Positions 8,867-17,740 of a stretch of 64,000 bases of DNA are shown piece after piece (positions within the stretch are counted from its first letter, which is position 1; every line of letters starts with the position of its first letter). A program made the position numbers and the translations under genes. The notes beneath the pieces were generated by a model. It ran no database searches, was not told the origin of the DNA, and saw only the letters and a list, made by a program, of their open reading frames with translations. The stretch lies in NCBI GenBank assembly GCA_019720755.1, contig CP081303.1, positions 2,418,001-2,482,000 on the forward strand, written 5' to 3'. Source of the stretch: Prolixibacteraceae bacterium (GTDB lineage Bacteria > Bacteroidota > Bacteroidia > Bacteroidales > Prolixibacteraceae).

Positions 8867-9127
8867 AGCTCCTGCTTCCGTTGTTGCTTCAATTCGATGA
8901 AGAATAGATACTGTCATGTAGAATATTGCACGAGTTCTCGTGCAATCACGAAGCAGGTGCTTCGTGGCTCCCAGATGTTGTCACAACACATTACCAACAC
9001 CACAACATGGTTGCAATATCATGGCAAACACATGGGTTTGTAGCTACCAAATTACAAATGGTCACAACAAATGGTGTGTCAATAATCGATGCGTAAACTC
9101 CTGGGAGTTAAGAAGCTCCTGCTATCC
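8867..9127. repeat. REP-like repeat cluster downstream of the IS4 element
   Basis: This contains the 10-bp target duplication (8867-8876), then two perfect adjacent palindromes: TTGCACGAG-TT-CTCGTGCAA at 8926-8945 and CACGAAGCA-GG-TGCTTCGTG at 8947-8966, followed by GCTCCCAGATGTTGTC. A related unit in the opposite orientation is at 9091-9127 and includes AAACTCCTGGGAG and an unoccupied copy of AGCTCCTGCT at 9114-9123. No gene is supported here. The layout resembles a bacterial interspersed mosaic element made from paired REP units. Confidence 0.75.
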
Positions 9128-9212
9128 ATCTGTTGTAACAAAACAATATACATGAAAAATAGATATTTAATATTATGCCCAAATGGGGGAATAATAGGGG
9201 ATTGAAGGCTAC

Positions 9213-9289
9213 TTTGTCCATGGTTTGTCCATGGTTTGTCCATGGTTTGTTCATGGTTTGTCCATCGATTCTCCATCGATTCGGTGGTT
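9213..9289. repeat. 11-bp tandem array, unit TTTGTCCATGG
   Basis: Seven consecutive 11-base units: TTTGTCCATGG three times, TTTGTTCATGG, TTTGTCCATCG, ATTCTCCATCG and ATTCGGTGG with extra bases. It lies in a long gene-free stretch between the IS4 element and the convergent MFS gene. A clearly homologous array lies in opposite orientation at 52038-52111, and a third 11-base-periodic element at 32094-32168. The rest of the gap (9290-9649) shows nothing recognisable. Confidence 0.85.
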
Positions 9290-9649
9290 GAAGCATGAAT
9301 ATGATTTGGTTAAAACATGAACAATGTAATGATCAAACAGGTATAAAACATCTTTCAAAATATCTCAAAATATCATGCTATCCTTACCTAAATGCAATAA
9401 AAACCAAAAACAAACATCACTTCAGCATCACCCCAATGCCATAAAAACCATAACAAGTGATCATGTAAGCCTCTCGATAATTCCATAGAAGCCTCAACTA
9501 AACGGCTTTCTATTCTCATCATAACAACCTATAAACGACAACATTACATCACGCAACTGATATCAAAACACGCAACATTATGGCAACTATTTTCTTCACT
9601 CGATCCTCTAACATAGGTTCAAGTCTAGTATAATATTCCCCAATATAAA

Positions 9650-10933
9650 TTACTGATTTTGCTTTGGTTCTTTTACGAATAACGCAGCAACAAGTAGGAT
9701 AATAGATATTGCTAGACATAGATATGCTGCCCAACTATAGCTTCCTAGATGACTTTTGGAGAGACTGAAGATAAATGGCGATATGGAGCTAAAGACCACC
9801 ATGACTAACATATTGAATCCACTAATCTGACCAAGGTATTTGTTACCAAAATATTTAGGATGAAATACGGCTGCAGAGGCAGTAAAGAAGCCCGAGAATA
9901 TTGCAAAACCAACCACCAACACATAGTAGTAGATCCCCTCTCCTTTCATCATAAAGCCAAATGAGGCAATGACAATACCCAACATACAAAAAGCAAGGAT
10001 ATAGCTAGACCGAACAAAATCGCTTAACACATTGGCTAGCAATGCAAAAAAAACAGATAGAACGGTGACATAAATAAAAAACTGAACCATAGCCTCTTTA
10101 CTCCACATAAACTCCTCTGCAATAGAGGTTATATGAAAAGTAAAACCTCCTATAAAGAAGTTACAGAAAGCAGTCACAAGACATATGATCCAAAACGGAT
10201 AGGTTCGAATGGCAAGAGAGAGAGGGCTTCCCTTCTCTTGTTTGTCGTGGCTGTCAGCCTCCCCACTCTTTTTCCCATCTGGGTACAATCCATATTCGGC
10301 TGGAGCATCCGCATAGAAGAAAAAAACAAGCACAAAGATTACAAGAAGAGAGAGTGCTAGAATACGATAGGACGAGATCCAACCATAGTGATAGAGAAGG
10401 ATCAGCAACAGAGAGGGCGCAATAGAGAAGCCAACGCTAACCATCGTTCCGCTGACTGCATTGGCAATACCTCGTTTCTTATCAAACCATTTCATGATCA
10501 TCGCACGGGAGACCAGTGCCATGGTGCCCTGTCCCATAATACGAATCGAAAAGAAGATCATCACCAGATAGACCCATAACAGTACACCTCCTCCAATAAG
10601 CTGTGAAACTTCCGTGGTATAGGATAGTAAGAGTTGCATCATCGCAAGGGTAAAAGTGGCAGTAAGCATCACCTTACGAACCCCAATACGGTCGTATATC
10701 TTTCCTATGATAGGCAAACATAGTGCACTAAGCAATGTCCCAATTAGATAGAAGGCACTCAACTGATCTCTAGACACATCGGTAGCATCTAATAGGGAGT
10801 CTGTAAATGCAGACACCCCAAAAGGTTGTCCAGGAATACTACCAAGCATTCCTAAAGCACCGACAATCATCACAATCCATCCATAATAGAATGGGTAACG
10901 ATCCACCTTTATTGGAAAAACATGTTTGCTCAT
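9650..10933 (-). CDS. Major facilitator superfamily transporter (OFA-like)
   Basis: A 427-residue transporter with about 12 hydrophobic segments. The loop between segments 2 and 3 carries the MFS signature GKIYDRIGVRKV (G-x3-D-R-x-G-x-R-K). The N-terminal YYGWIVMIVGALGML and the overall spacing recall the oxalate/formate-antiporter-like branch, but the substrate cannot be assigned. The frame is open to 11011, but ATG 10933 (MSKHVFPIKV) places a short basic cytoplasmic leader before the first membrane segment. No terminator was found. The gene is a single unit, preceded by the terminator of the DUF6515 gene pair. Confidence 0.9.
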   Translation of the reverse strand: MSKHVFPIKVDRYPFYYGWIVMIVGALGMLGSIPGQPFGVSAFTDSLLDATDVSRDQLSAFYLIGTLLSALCLPIIGKIYDRIGVRKVMLTATFTLAMMQLLLSYTTEVSQLIGGGVLLWVYLVMIFFSIRIMGQGTMALVSRAMIMKWFDKKRGIANAVSGTMVSVGFSIAPSLLLILLYHYGWISSYRILALSLLVIFVLVFFFYADAPAEYGLYPDGKKSGEADSHDKQEKGSPLSLAIRTYPFWIICLVTAFCNFFIGGFTFHITSIAEEFMWSKEAMVQFFIYVTVLSVFFALLANVLSDFVRSSYILAFCMLGIVIASFGFMMKGEGIYYYVLVVGFAIFSGFFTASAAVFHPKYFGNKYLGQISGFNMLVMVVFSSISPFIFSLSKSHLGSYSWAAYLCLAISIILLVAALFVKEPKQNQ

Positions 10934-11049
10934 TTTATTTTTTTTGCAAAAGAAATATTTCTGCGTAAAGCTCCAAAATATGCAACCTTTAAAATCATTC
11001 ACACCCAACAATCTGAGCCAATCAAAACAGTAAGGTAGTCTATCGTAAA

Positions 11050-11078
11050 TAAAAAAGGGAGTGTTTTCACACCCCCCT
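11050..11078 (-). terminator. Terminator of the DUF6515/glycine-rich gene pair
   Basis: On the minus strand: GGGTGTG-AAAA-CACTCCC followed by six T. It lies about 25 bases after the stop of the 11102-11860 gene and upstream of the MFS gene. Confidence 0.8.
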
Positions 11079-11101
11079 CTTAAAAATGTTATATGGAGTT
11101 T

Positions 11102-11860
11102 TTAGAAAAACACCTGTTTATAGACCACATTTCCATCCTGCACTACCGCCTTATAGTATTTCCCAGAATAACTATAGTAAGAATCCCCATCTTTCTTCAC
11201 TACAGTAGCCCCTTCAGGAATCTCTTTTAGAATCTCTCCTGATGGATTTGGAACTACCACATAGTGTACAGAATCTCCGACAGGCTCTGGTCGATAGTAA
11301 GTTCCGTGACAGACATAGAAAGTAACCCCACCTTGATTGATCGACTTTGTTCCTTCAGGAAGTTCCGTAACCATCACCCCAATAGGAGCTTTCACTACTT
11401 TGTACTTCTTCTTTTTTATTTTCAGATAGTAAGTACCCGCATAGTAAAAGTATGTACTTCCTTGATAGTCGAAAGTCGTACAATTTTCAGGTAGAGAGGA
11501 TACAACAGCCCCAACTGGCGCCTCTGTAACCTTATATTTAGAATCAGACTTCACGTAATATACCCCTTCTGTATAGTAATAAGGGAATCCATTCACATAA
11601 ACAGTCATATATCCAGGAGGCAACATAGGCACATAAAATCCTACAGGATGCCAGTATGGTCCCCAGAATGCAGGTCCTCTATAAACAGGAGGACGTACCA
11701 CCACCACATGTCTTGGCGGGGTATGTACAATAACAGTTCTACGAGGTGGTGTGACCATCACTCTGTTATAACTTGGTCGAACTACTGTAGTTCGTCTAAC
11801 TCTTTGTGCAAACATTGGCAATGACACAAAGAGAGCCAATAATAAAAGAACATTTTTCAC
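11102..11860 (-). CDS. Secreted DUF6515-type repeat protein
   Basis: A 252-residue exported protein. The signal peptide covers residues 1-18 (MKNVLLLLALFVSLPMFA). An Arg/Pro/Val-rich stretch (about 20-65) and a Trp/Tyr/Pro-rich segment (WGPYWHPVGFYVP) follow. The rest is made of four similar repeats of about 45 residues, each with a YY-GxYY strand pair and a P-x-G-x-x-V-x-x-L/I-P-E turn (for example APVGAVVSSLPE and APIGVMVTELPE). This matches DUF6515 as I know it; the function is unknown, and an envelope role is likely. It lies 59 bases downstream of another secreted protein gene, probably in one transcript. Confidence 0.8.
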   Translation of the reverse strand: MKNVLLLLALFVSLPMFAQRVRRTTVVRPSYNRVMVTPPRRTVIVHTPPRHVVVVRPPVYRGPAFWGPYWHPVGFYVPMLPPGYMTVYVNGFPYYYTEGVYYVKSDSKYKVTEAPVGAVVSSLPENCTTFDYQGSTYFYYAGTYYLKIKKKKYKVVKAPIGVMVTELPEGTKSINQGGVTFYVCHGTYYRPEPVGDSVHYVVVPNPSGEILKEIPEGATVVKKDGDSYYSYSGKYYKAVVQDGNVVYKQVFF

Positions 11861-11919
11861 GACAACGTTTATCTTTAAAATTTAAATACTAAACCAATTC
11901 GAACACCCAAAGGCAAAGA

Positions 11920-12528
11920 CTAAAACTTCAACTCTTGCCCCAATGTGAAGTTTAAAACATAGCCAGCAGGAATACGCATGTCTCCATTATGAGACAATAG
12001 TTGCAAACCTCCCATGACAGCAGCACCACGACCAGCTCCTTTACCACCATTAAAGGCAGCTCCAATAGCGGCACCAGCTCCTGCTTTACGGATAGTCTCC
12101 TTCCCAGCTCCTTCTGTATTAATCTTTAAGCCCATCGAAACAATAGGATGATACTTTTTCTCATACTGCACAAAATTCAGTTTCAATACCATTTCGGCAG
12201 ATCCAGCCAAACGTCCACCTTTTTTAGCAGACACAATCTCGCCCTGCACTTTACTATTTTGTGGAAGCACCGAACCATCTTTGGCAATAATATCCATAGA
12301 TACTACCCCCGAGAACTTATCACCAGGTTTGCTTGATGATGCAATCAAGTTGGAGGTTAATTTAATAGGGATTACCGTACCAGATTCTAGCACAAGTGTT
12401 GGCGTCTCACTTACAACAGGTGCAGGCGCTGGAGTGCTTTGAGCATCTTGAGCCATTACTGTCTCTACTAATGAGATAGAAAAGAAGATGGCCACAAGCA
12501 TTAAAATACGAGTTAAATTACGGTACAT
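11920..12528 (-). CDS. Secreted glycine-rich protein of unknown function
   Basis: A 202-residue protein with a signal peptide (residues 1-26, ending VMAQ). A Pro/Ala linker follows, then a compact beta domain with GTVIPIKLTSNLIASSSKPG and PQNSKVQGEIVSAKKGG, which vaguely recalls the C-terminal beta-barrel of TrbI/VirB10-type proteins. A Gly/Ala stretch (about 150-180: GAGAAIGAAFNGGKGAGRGA) resembles a glycine-zipper membrane segment. I do not recognise a named family with confidence. It is transcribed with the DUF6515 gene, so the two may work together in the envelope. Confidence 0.7.
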   Translation of the reverse strand: MYRNLTRILMLVAIFFSISLVETVMAQDAQSTPAPAPVVSETPTLVLESGTVIPIKLTSNLIASSSKPGDKFSGVVSMDIIAKDGSVLPQNSKVQGEIVSAKKGGRLAGSAEMVLKLNFVQYEKKYHPIVSMGLKINTEGAGKETIRKAGAGAAIGAAFNGGKGAGRGAAVMGGLQLLSHNGDMRIPAGYVLNFTLGQELKF

Positions 12529-12843
12529 AGTTGTTTATATTATTTGTTTATAACTTTAAAAACTTGATTTGTGAATCATTCAAAAATCAAACCATATCAT
12601 GAAATTTCATCTGTTTTAATCAATGATTAACACAGATTCACATTTCGTTAACAAATAGACGACCCCATCTGTGCCACAACCCCACACTCATAGATTATGT
12701 TGATAATGGGTTCGATAAAATCGATCAATGAATCGTCCATACTTACAGAATAATTAACACGAACTATTTGATAATTGTTTAAGTTTGTGACGATAAAGAA
12801 GAACAAATCAAAGAGGCAGGAGATCTCATTAAAAAATAATAAG
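12529..12843. other. Divergent intergenic region, no gene
   Basis: About 315 bases between two divergently transcribed genes. It must hold both promoters, but no clear promoter or operator could be fixed. Nothing else was recognised. Confidence 0.6.
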
Positions 12844-13494
12844 ATGGATAAAAAAGAGAGATTCCAGAAGGTAATAGAGTGGTTTCAAACAAATATGCCC
12901 ATTGCAGAGACAGAGTTAGACTACAGAACGCCATTCGAACTTTTGGTAGCAGTGATTTTATCGGCACAATGCACCGACAAGAGAGTGAATATGGTAACGC
13001 CTGCTCTTTTTGAACGTTTTCCAACAGTGGAGAAGATGGCAGAGGCAGAGGTTCCTGAGATTTTCGAATATATCCGTTCCATCTCTTTCCCCAATAACAA
13101 AGCCAAATATCTAGTGGGCATGGCACAGATGCTACAAAACGAATATGAATCACAAGTTCCGAATACCGTGACAGAATTGGTTAAACTACCAGGAGTGGGA
13201 CGTAAAACAGCCAATGTGATCGTTTCTGTGATCTTCGATAAACCAGCCATGGCTGTAGACACCCATGTCTTTAGAGTATCAGAGCGCATTGGACTATCTT
13301 ATCGATCGAAAACGCCACTAGAAACAGAGAAGCAGTTAATTAAATATATCCCCGAAGAACTACTACCTATAGCACACCATTGGCTGATACTTCATGGTCG
13401 ATATACATGCGTTGCAAGAAAGCCGAAATGCGAACATTGTGGGCTTCAATTATGGTGTAAAAAATATGCTCGAGAACATAAAAAAGAATGTTAA
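12844..13494 (+). CDS. nth: Endonuclease III, base-excision repair glycosylase/AP lyase
   Basis: A 216-residue DNA glycosylase/AP lyase that removes oxidised pyrimidines. The helix-hairpin-helix LPGVGRKTANV is at about residues 115-125, with catalytic Lys near 121 and catalytic Asp in VDTHVFR near 139, as in the Escherichia coli enzyme. The [4Fe-4S] loop at the C-terminus has C-x6-C-x2-C-x5-C (CVARKPKCEHC...C). The frame is open back to a TTG at 12775, but ATG 12844 (MDKKERFQK) gives the usual length and start. It is a single gene. Confidence 0.96.
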   Translation: MDKKERFQKVIEWFQTNMPIAETELDYRTPFELLVAVILSAQCTDKRVNMVTPALFERFPTVEKMAEAEVPEIFEYIRSISFPNNKAKYLVGMAQMLQNEYESQVPNTVTELVKLPGVGRKTANVIVSVIFDKPAMAVDTHVFRVSERIGLSYRSKTPLETEKQLIKYIPEELLPIAHHWLILHGRYTCVARKPKCEHCGLQLWCKKYAREHKKEC

Positions 13495-14011
13495 TTTTTA
13501 ATGACTCAAAATAAATTATCTTACTTTTCACTACATCTATCATAAAAATTACATATCTTTAAAGCACGAACTCAATAAAACTTCCCTCTTTAGAGACCAA
13601 ATTCAACTAGGTTTTTAAGGCAATTCCTTAACATGAATATTTGGCAATTACTCTCTTTAAACAGGTCGATTTTTCTACATCTAGAGTCGACTCAAATTCT
13701 TAGTCTATAGACTTTTACACACAATGCTGTTTTTTTATAAAAATCCCACACTTTTAGTCAAATTCATTTGTTTTATATCATCATAGTGCTATATTTACAA
13801 AAGTATTTCAAACATATTGTCAATACACATATTTGTATAAGCAATGGGAATACATAAACTGTACTCAATAGTAGTCAGGCAGGTTTTTGCTATCGAACAG
13901 AGCAAAACTTATTTGGGGTGATTTAGTACAGTTTCATTAAGTTGAAATATACAAAGGATTACAAATATTTGATAGATCAACTTGTTAATAGATAGTTTAT
14001 AAAATACAGCT
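13495..14011. other. Gene-free region before the large putative PEPCK gene
   Basis: About 517 AT-rich bases with no supported coding region, likely holding the promoter and leader of the 14012 gene. A search by eye found no riboswitch, repeat or clear TAnnTTTG box that I would defend. Confidence 0.5.
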
Positions 14012-17000
14012 ATGTTACAGAACAAAGACCTTATCCAGTACCTGAACCTTAAGCTTACAGAGCTTGGGCAGCCAGGATTTAAGTTTGATTCAGATACTTC
14101 TGAAAACCAAAGTGCTATTTTACAACTTACAGAGGAGTTAATGTTAAGTTTCAAAGAGAAATATCGTCGTATGGATGATAGAATATCTGCAGCGGACAAA
14201 CGTATCGAAAACTTCCTTAATGACTACCTAAAAGATTTAGATGTCGAGGTAAAATTACCTACACAGACTCTCGTGTTGGATCGTCCAGGATTGGCAAGAG
14301 TTCTAAGTCTTCCTCCAAACAAAGATATTTTTAAGAACCAATATGTCACCACCACACGTGTGGAGCAAGGATTGGTAAACAACCCAAGGAACGACAAACG
14401 TACTACCAAAGGGACTTTTCATATTGTAGCTGATGGACTTCCAGTACCATTGGACAAAAAAGAGGTTCCAAGAAATACTTTTGCAAAGCTATTTCAATTG
14501 GCAATGCAACCAGACCAAGAGCTAAAGACCCTTCCATTTACTTCGGCACAAGAGGAGAAATCGGAGGTTTTCACCTCATTCTTAATTCGCCCTGTAGTTT
14601 GTCCTAAGGTTGCAAACTTTATTGAAGAGAAGCGAATGGAGATTCGTTTTTATGCACCAGGAGCACTCGTAAGTAATATCGACTTTGTAGAGACCATCTT
14701 TGGAAATGCAGGCGATCCTTATTTGGCTGAAAATGATGCAGCATTAGATCCAGACCATTGGACTGGACATACAGGATGTATCGTTTTGGCTCCACACCTA
14801 TCAAATTACACCAAAAAAGAACTTGGCCTTCCTCATTATGATGATGCAACAGAACGTCAACGTAAAGACGAAATGTGTTGGAAAGAGGAGACAGAAAAAT
14901 ATAACGATGGTTCGCCATTCAAATTAACATGTCGTGACGACAGAGGGGTTACAGTCACCTTGATTGCCGACAACTATTATGGATACTCAAAGAAAGAGGT
15001 AAAAACTCAAATTGGGTACTCTGCCAATCTTTACGGTTTGGTTGAAGAGGAGCATGCTGGAGGTGCTATCGCTTTCCAACGTATGAATTTAGGAGACTTC
15101 TTCTCAGGAGTTCAATATATGCGTATGTTGAAAAAGAGTTATAGCTTCGAGGATGTAAAACAGACATTAGGTAATGTCATGGAGGTGTATCCTGAAAATT
15201 ACGGGGTAGACAAACGCTATCCGAATGTTTTCTATATCCAAGAGGATGCAAACATGGATATATATCAGGGAAAAGTGACATGGAATCATCACGGACAACC
15301 CTTTCATCTTTCATTGCAACCAGGATATATCTTCATTCACCCATCAGGACATAAAATCCATATGGAGAAGCACCCTTCGGCTCCTTCATGGAGATTGATA
15401 AGTACTTTTGCTGAAGGGACATTCTGTCATAAGCCAGCAACAGTATCTGGTGGAGGTAAGAGTGAGATCTCTAAATCTCTAATGAATGCGATCATCTACG
15501 GTTCTCTTTTCGTGGACGACTTCGAGAAAGATTTCGATTTGATTGATCAAGTGATCAACTACGACTACTCTAAGCGTTGGAAAGAGCGTAAAGATAAGAC
15601 CAAGCGTGGTTCTCGTTCACTTTTAAGTCCTGAGCGTTCTATTGGATCTGTTATTAAGCTTTTAACTCCTAGTGAATATCATATAGAGGAGTACAACGAA
15701 TTTCTTAAAACAATACCAGACCGTGTAAAATCGATCGTACTGTTTATCAAGCGTCTTTATAGAGAGAAAGGAGACCAGCAAGGATGGAAAGAATTATTCT
15801 CTGTGGATACAGTGAATGGAAAGCAGGGGCATGAGTTGAATTTCAACAACCGTAAAGTAATCGCATCGTACCTACGTTTGGGATTCGATCTAGATAACTC
15901 TTGGTATCTACATAAACTGAGAACAGACTTTATGGCTGCTCAGAAAGTTCAGATGGAAGATGATATCTCTGCTTCAGTTGTAGTTCCTACTTCACAAATC
16001 AATATGTCGAAAAAGGTGGATAACCCATCGGTTAAATTTACAACGAACTGTGAGAATTTCTTCTTTCAACGTCCTGATGAGGCAATCGTAAGAGGATATG
16101 ATAAAGAGGCGGAGGCTGATTTGACTAGTCCAAACACCTTTATCTCAAACTACGAACCAATGGATCGTGAGCAGGCTAAAGCACTCGTTTCGGATGCTAT
16201 TGGATTCGATCAATATACGCAGCCTGTGAAGGATTTGATTCAAAAAGTAGCCAATGGCGAAGGAGCCAACTACTTTATTGCACCTTCTCACCCTCGTATT
16301 ATTGGTGATGGTAAACCAACGAAAAACCCTCGTTACCTTCAAAAGAGAACAGATAAAGATCCTTTTGAAAACTATATCACGGATATAGGGATGAGAGTTT
16401 CACGTAATATTGGTACAGACCGTCCAGTGTATCGCCCAGTGAATGCAGTACTTTCAGGACGTCGTAACAATCCTCAGGATAAAGCTGCAGGAATACGTCC
16501 TTTGAGTGTGTATAACCCACTACACTACCAAGAGCTACCTGAGCTACTAATGGATTTTATCTGTAGTTTGACTGGTAAATCTCCATCAACAACAGGAGCT
16601 GGTACAGAGGGTGCTTTGACAAAAGGGCCTTTCAATATGCTTTCTGCGACAAGTGATATCAATAACTCGTTGTTGTCATTTATCTTGACAAACTATCAAG
16701 GCTATTCGACTGCAGCAGGATGGGTAGGATCAGAGAATCGTTTCGATCATGATATCTCTCTATTGGTACCAGAGTTATGGTGTCGTATGACTGCTGAAGA
16801 TGCGGATGCAAACCAATTGATTGAGAATGGTTCGCTAGAGAAGCTTGAGGACTTTGAGTTTGAAGGCAAAGTAATAAAAGCATCTCGTTTGGGTTATCGT
16901 GTCACACAAGATTTCCTATTCCGTTATATGGGTCGTGTTTTTGATGAACCAGGAGCTGTCTTTACAGAAAAAATGTTAAAACCAGAATTGCAAGACATGG

Positions 17001-17440
17001 AAGCTTTTGTTGATGGTGTAAACAACATTGTAGAGGCACAAGAGAAAGTGGCATTAAACTACTTCGCTGACAACAGTGTAGAGGGTGCAATACCACCAGT
17101 AAAAGTACTTCTTCATATGATGGCTTATGGACATTACGAAGGAAAAGATCTTAGCGATCAAGAGTTGAGAAACATGTTCGACAGAGAAGTAGTATTGAAC
17201 TCTGATTGGTACAAAGCTCGCCTCGTACGCAAACAAGAGATCGATACGCATTACTACGAAAAAGAGATTACTTATTTGAATGACTTTATCTCTAAATCAT
17301 ATAATGAGGAGTACACTGAAAAATTGGCTTTAAAAGAGAAGCTAGAAGCTTTAAAAACGCAACTTGTATTTGTTAAATCGGATGCGTATCTAGATAAAAT
17401 TTATGGAACAATTGGTGCAGATATTCTTTACAAAGGATAA
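14012..17440 (+). CDS. Probable PPi-type phosphoenolpyruvate carboxykinase
   Basis: A 1142-residue cytoplasmic protein with no signal peptide or membrane segment. It resembles the large pyrophosphate-dependent PEP carboxykinases known from Propionibacterium and Entamoeba, which interconvert PEP + CO2 + Pi and oxaloacetate + PPi. Size (about 1100-1200 residues in that family) and recalled conserved blocks agree: NAGDPYLAENDAALDPDHWT and TGHTGCIVLAPHLS near residues 230-260, PHYDDATERQR near 275, and a P-loop-like SGGGKSEISKS near 484-494 that parallels the PEPCK kinase loop. The codon choice (many CGT Arg codons) suggests high expression, as for a central metabolic enzyme. It is monocistronic with its own terminator. 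An alternative is an uncharacterised PEPCK-like family. Confidence 0.62.
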   Translation: MLQNKDLIQYLNLKLTELGQPGFKFDSDTSENQSAILQLTEELMLSFKEKYRRMDDRISAADKRIENFLNDYLKDLDVEVKLPTQTLVLDRPGLARVLSLPPNKDIFKNQYVTTTRVEQGLVNNPRNDKRTTKGTFHIVADGLPVPLDKKEVPRNTFAKLFQLAMQPDQELKTLPFTSAQEEKSEVFTSFLIRPVVCPKVANFIEEKRMEIRFYAPGALVSNIDFVETIFGNAGDPYLAENDAALDPDHWTGHTGCIVLAPHLSNYTKKELGLPHYDDATERQRKDEMCWKEETEKYNDGSPFKLTCRDDRGVTVTLIADNYYGYSKKEVKTQIGYSANLYGLVEEEHAGGAIAFQRMNLGDFFSGVQYMRMLKKSYSFEDVKQTLGNVMEVYPENYGVDKRYPNVFYIQEDANMDIYQGKVTWNHHGQPFHLSLQPGYIFIHPSGHKIHMEKHPSAPSWRLISTFAEGTFCHKPATVSGGGKSEISKSLMNAIIYGSLFVDDFEKDFDLIDQVINYDYSKRWKERKDKTKRGSRSLLSPERSIGSVIKLLTPSEYHIEEYNEFLKTIPDRVKSIVLFIKRLYREKGDQQGWKELFSVDTVNGKQGHELNFNNRKVIASYLRLGFDLDNSWYLHKLRTDFMAAQKVQMEDDISASVVVPTSQINMSKKVDNPSVKFTTNCENFFFQRPDEAIVRGYDKEAEADLTSPNTFISNYEPMDREQAKALVSDAIGFDQYTQPVKDLIQKVANGEGANYFIAPSHPRIIGDGKPTKNPRYLQKRTDKDPFENYITDIGMRVSRNIGTDRPVYRPVNAVLSGRRNNPQDKAAGIRPLSVYNPLHYQELPELLMDFICSLTGKSPSTTGAGTEGALTKGPFNMLSATSDINNSLLSFILTNYQGYSTAAGWVGSENRFDHDISLLVPELWCRMTAEDADANQLIENGSLEKLEDFEFEGKVIKASRLGYRVTQDFLFRYMGRVFDEPGAVFTEKMLKPELQDMEAFVDGVNNIVEAQEKVALNYFADNSVEGAIPPVKVLLHMMAYGHYEGKDLSDQELRNMFDREVVLNSDWYKARLVRKQEIDTHYYEKEITYLNDFISKSYNEEYTEKLALKEKLEALKTQLVFVKSDAYLDKIYGTIGADILYKG

Positions 17441-17464
17441 GTCCCAACCATATTAAAATAGAAA

Positions 17465-17507
17465 AAAGCGTTGACTACATTCGTTGTATGTCAACGCTTT
17501 CTTTTTT
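17465..17507 (+). terminator. Terminator of the putative PPi-PEPCK gene
   Basis: AAAGCGTTGAC pairs with GTCAACGCTTT across a 14-base loop that can itself pair partly, followed by CTTTTTT. It lies about 25 bases after the stop. The rest of the gap to 17740 shows nothing recognisable. Confidence 0.9.
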
Positions 17508-17740
17508 ATAAAAACCATCAACTATAAAAATAGATCTCCTTAAAATAAGATTTCTGTATCTCGGGAACGAAACGAACTCCAATCCCCCCATTAAAACTCA
17601 ATATATTAGATTATTATCACACACATTATCAGATTCACCACCCCTAAATAAATAACAAAACAAAACGATTTTTTAAGGCAAAAGAGGATGCTCTAAACAA
17701 CAATTATTTTATTTTTACAACATATTATAACTTTTATATC

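Noticed and set aside
9213-9289. Possible CRISPR array from repeated units
   Set aside because: The units are 11 bases, directly adjacent and without spacers of unique sequence; no cas genes are in the window.
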